In this document: piece after piece, positions 6,431 to 8,095 of the stretch
How positions within the stretch are numbered: the first letter of the stretch is position 1
Layout: every line of letters begins with the position of its first letter
Source of the DNA: Acidobacteriaceae bacterium
GTDB taxonomy: Bacteria > Acidobacteriota > Terriglobia > Terriglobales > Acidobacteriaceae
Direction: 5' to 3'
Length of the DNA: 8,095 nucleotides
Assembly (NCBI GenBank): GCA_003156235.1
Contig: PMGP01000126.1
Coordinates: 1-8,095 of the forward strand
Translations under genes and position numbers: made by a program
The notes under the pieces: model-generated
The model's input: the letters and a program-made list of their open reading frames with translations, nothing else
What the model was told of the DNA's origin: nothing
Database searches by the model: none

Positions 6431-7612
6431 TCAGTTGATTAGCGGATTGCAGGTTCCGGGCTGAATCGGAACTTGGGTCCATTTGGGTCCAAATAGCTTT
6501 TCCACGTCTCCCACCGCTCGACGTGCGTCCGCCGGGACCGAGTGAATGTATGTCTCTCGGGTGATTTCCGAGGACGAGTGTCCAAGCAGCGCCTGAACGG
6601 TGCCGAGAGGTGTTCCCACCGCATCGAGCAACGTCGCGTGCGCGTGCCTTAGCCAATGCCAGTTCGCTCCGGTCAATCCGAGCGCCTTGCAAGCTGGCTT
6701 GAGTTGGCGATTGAGCAGATTACGCCGGCAGAGCGGAGAACCGTTCCGGGCTGAGAACACCAAAGCAGAGGGAACCGCTTCGGTGTGTTTCAACGACGCA
6801 AGGATCTCGACACATATCGGGCCGAGTGGAATGCGGCGCTTGCTTCGCCTACTTTTCGGTTCATCGAAATGGCCTTCGTAGACCGTTTGTCTGACCGACA
6901 GGAACCCATCCTGCAAATCAACGTCCTGCCAGCGAAGGGCCAGCAGTTCGCCGATTCGCAAACCTGTCATCACCAGCAAAGACGTGATCGAGCGGGAGGG
7001 TTCGGCGAGCCTCTCAATTAAAGCCAGGAGCGATTCCGGAGCAATTGGAGCCTTCTCTTCAACCGGACCACGTCGCGGCAATCGAGTCTTCCGGACGGGG
7101 TTGTAGGTCAAGAGTTCCTGCATAACAGCTGCTTCGATGATCGTTCCGAAGACGGTGCGAATGTGCTTCACCGTCTTCCACGAAAGGCCGTCCCGAGTCT
7201 TCGCCATCAGAAAACCCTGAACAGCATCCCTCGTGACCAGCCGAAGCTGTGTCTCTCCAAATGCCGGGTATAGGTGGGCGTCAATCATGTTTCCGTAGAA
7301 CTTCTTGCTTGAGAATTTCAGTGCGGGGAACACTTCCGGCTTCCAGCGGTCCTCCACAAAACTGCGAAGTGTCCAAACAGCCTGAGGCCGGTAATCGCCA
7401 CCGTTAACCAGCCGTAGCCGAGCAGAAAGCACCTGCTTTGCCTCACGGCGTGTTGGGATATCCGAAACGGCTCCGAGAACCTCTGAGCGCCGAATCCGCT
7501 CAAGCACGTTATTGGGACCGATTACGTCTTCCCACCAGCGAGCTACCCACACTTTCTTGCGCGTACCTCGCTTAAAAAGTGAGCCTTCTTGAAAACGCCT
7601 ATTACGGTTCAT
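6431..7612 (-). CDS. Tyrosine recombinase/site-specific integrase of an integrated element
   Basis: A 393-residue phage-type integrase that should catalyse integration and excision of the element at tRNA-Pro. ATG at 7612 is chosen because CGGAGG lies 4 nt upstream and the product begins MNRNRRFQEGSLFKRG, the usual N-terminus of such integrases. The frame stays open to 7867, but that extension overlaps the upstream gene. An alternative ATG at 7684 overlaps the upstream stop codon (TGATG). Order: basic N-terminal arm-binding region (about 1-75), SAM-like core-binding domain (about 80-175, TLRSFVEDRW to LLTYNPVRKTRLPRRG), catalytic domain (about 185-370). All catalytic residues are visible: Arg219 (TGLRIGELLALRW), Lys253 (PKSRRSKRR), His319 and Arg322 (HWLRH), His345 (LLGHSSSEIT), and nucleophile Tyr355 (TYIHS). 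The C-terminus is near the att site with no terminator before the convergent tRNA. It appears functional. Confidence 0.95.
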   Translation of the reverse strand: MNRNRRFQEGSLFKRGTRKKVWVARWWEDVIGPNNVLERIRRSEVLGAVSDIPTRREAKQVLSARLRLVNGGDYRPQAVWTLRSFVEDRWKPEVFPALKFSSKKFYGNMIDAHLYPAFGETQLRLVTRDAVQGFLMAKTRDGLSWKTVKHIRTVFGTIIEAAVMQELLTYNPVRKTRLPRRGPVEEKAPIAPESLLALIERLAEPSRSITSLLVMTGLRIGELLALRWQDVDLQDGFLSVRQTVYEGHFDEPKSRRSKRRIPLGPICVEILASLKHTEAVPSALVFSARNGSPLCRRNLLNRQLKPACKALGLTGANWHWLRHAHATLLDAVGTPLGTVQALLGHSSSEITRETYIHSVPADARRAVGDVEKLFGPKWTQVPIQPGTCNPLIN

Positions 7613-7616
7613 TCGT

Positions 7617-7621
7617 CCTCC
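7617..7621 (-). promoter_or_regulatory. Shine-Dalgarno sequence deciding the integrase start
   Basis: GGAGG on the minus strand, 4 nt (ACGA) before ATG at 7612. The peptidase gene in this window uses the same 4-nt spacing. The competing ATG at 7684 has only AAGGTG six nt upstream, so the shorter product is preferred. Confidence 0.7.
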
Positions 7622-7683
7622 GAATGTTGTCCGTTTAGGCGGTAGTGCGTCTGATGGAAGAATATTCCCCGAAGCCGGTTTCA

Positions 7684-7881
7684 TCAAGAGCACCTTAGGC
7701 CATTCAGCCACTTCCGGACTGTAGTGATTTCGAATCGCAGGTATTTCCCGAGTTTGATGTGCGGAATCCGCTCCGCCCCACGTCGCCTTGTCCGTTCGTA
7801 TATCCACGAAACCGGAACGTTCAACGTACGTGCAATCTCCGAAACTGTCATCAACTCGCAATTCCATTCATTCGACGACAT
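7684..7881 (-). CDS. Small excisionase-like/MerR-type helix-turn-helix DNA-binding protein
   Basis: A product of about 65 residues built almost entirely of one winged helix-turn-helix of the excisionase/HTH_17 type. It reads MTVSEIARTLNVPVSWIYERTRR (recognition helix near VSWIYERTRR), then GAERIPHIKLGKYLRFEITTVRKWL, matching the family pattern of an 'I-P-x-x-K-x-G-K' wing and a final 'V-x-x-W-L' helix. Placed just ahead of the integrase on the same strand, it probably acts as a recombination directionality factor (Xis) or a small regulator; which one cannot be told. The start is uncertain: ATG at 7881 follows a G-rich stretch (GGGGGCTGGC), ATG at 7893 lacks a ribosome site, and ATG at 7851 would give the bare domain. 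Its stop (7684-7686) lies 71 bp before the preferred integrase start, so the two genes are probably co-transcribed. Confidence 0.85.
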   Translation of the reverse strand: MSSNEWNCELMTVSEIARTLNVPVSWIYERTRRRGAERIPHIKLGKYLRFEITTVRKWLNGLRCS

Positions 7882-8095
7882 GCCAGCCCCCATTCTGCGC
7901 TAAATCTCAAATGCGCTGCTTTATCCACTCCTTCGCACTCCTGCCCCAGACATGCATTTCGGAATCGCACGCGAGCGCAATGCCGGATTTCTATGTGTGC
8001 CCCGCAATCCACGCTTACTTCTTGTTACAAAGAGTATTCGCGCCATGTATCGTACCCTTCTTACAGCGTCACATCCGGCTTCATCACAAAAGTTC
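7882..8095. other. Right-hand end of the window inside the putative element; no gene recognised
   Basis: About 200 bp upstream of the excisionase-like gene. I find no convincing ORF, tRNA or inverted repeat, and no promoter with both boxes on the minus strand. It should contain the xis-int promoter or an upstream gene end. GC is lower than in hisS (28 of 60 in line 7981-8040 by count). Confidence 0.5.

Noticed and set aside
7613..7867. Longer integrase start at 7867
   Set aside because: The extra 85 residues overlap the excisionase-like gene in another frame and do not resemble an integrase N-terminus; GGAGG supports 7612.
6416..8095. A second attachment site inside the window
   Set aside because: No repeat of the tRNA-Pro 3' segment was found to the right edge; the element must extend beyond it.

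Overview
The window looks like a chromosomal segment of an Acidobacteriota member (probably the soil class Terriglobia). Three things point there. The proteins resemble those of that phylum, especially a secreted S53 (sedolisin/kumamolisin-type) peptidase with C-terminal Ig-like repeats. The hisS-aspS gap carries interspersed palindromic repeats whose chance translations ('CHPERSAAKSKDL', 'GHDFSRAV', 'ALAPEGCF') are familiar spurious peptides in acidobacterial genomes. The integrase also has the N-terminal style common in that phylum. This taxonomic call rests on recognition, not on a search.

Left part (1-3321, + strand): the 3' part of hisS (histidyl-tRNA synthetase) is followed by a complete aspS (bacterial-type aspartyl-tRNA synthetase, GTG start). 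The 269-bp gap between them holds a 127-bp element bounded by 18-bp inverted repeats, plus a second, unrelated interspersed repeat. A strong hairpin terminator closes the pair after aspS.

Middle (3365-6338): a large minus-strand gene, convergent with aspS, encodes an exported S53 peptidase of 879 residues. It has a signal peptide, a propeptide, an intact Glu/Asp/Asp/Ser catalytic set and three Ig-like repeats, two of them a fairly recent 306-bp tandem duplication. Its Shine-Dalgarno sequence and a plausible sigma-70-type promoter lie upstream. The 334-bp stretch up to the tRNA also holds a tandem 18-bp repeat/hairpin, a second inverted repeat and a possible extended -10 promoter for the tRNA.

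Right part (6339-8095): an intact tRNA-Pro(CGG) gene with encoded CCA is followed 15 bp later by the stop codon of a convergent tyrosine integrase gene, preceded (on the minus strand) by a small excisionase-like helix-turn-helix gene. This is the standard layout of an island or prophage integrated at a tRNA 3' end. The element presumably starts near 6388-6415 and continues beyond the right edge; its other attachment site is not in the window. Sampled lines suggest lower GC here (about 47-52%) than in hisS (about 65%).

No clearly new biological system is visible. The most useful leads are the island boundary, the inverted-repeat-bounded element between the two synthetase genes, and the repeat and cysteine features of the peptidase.
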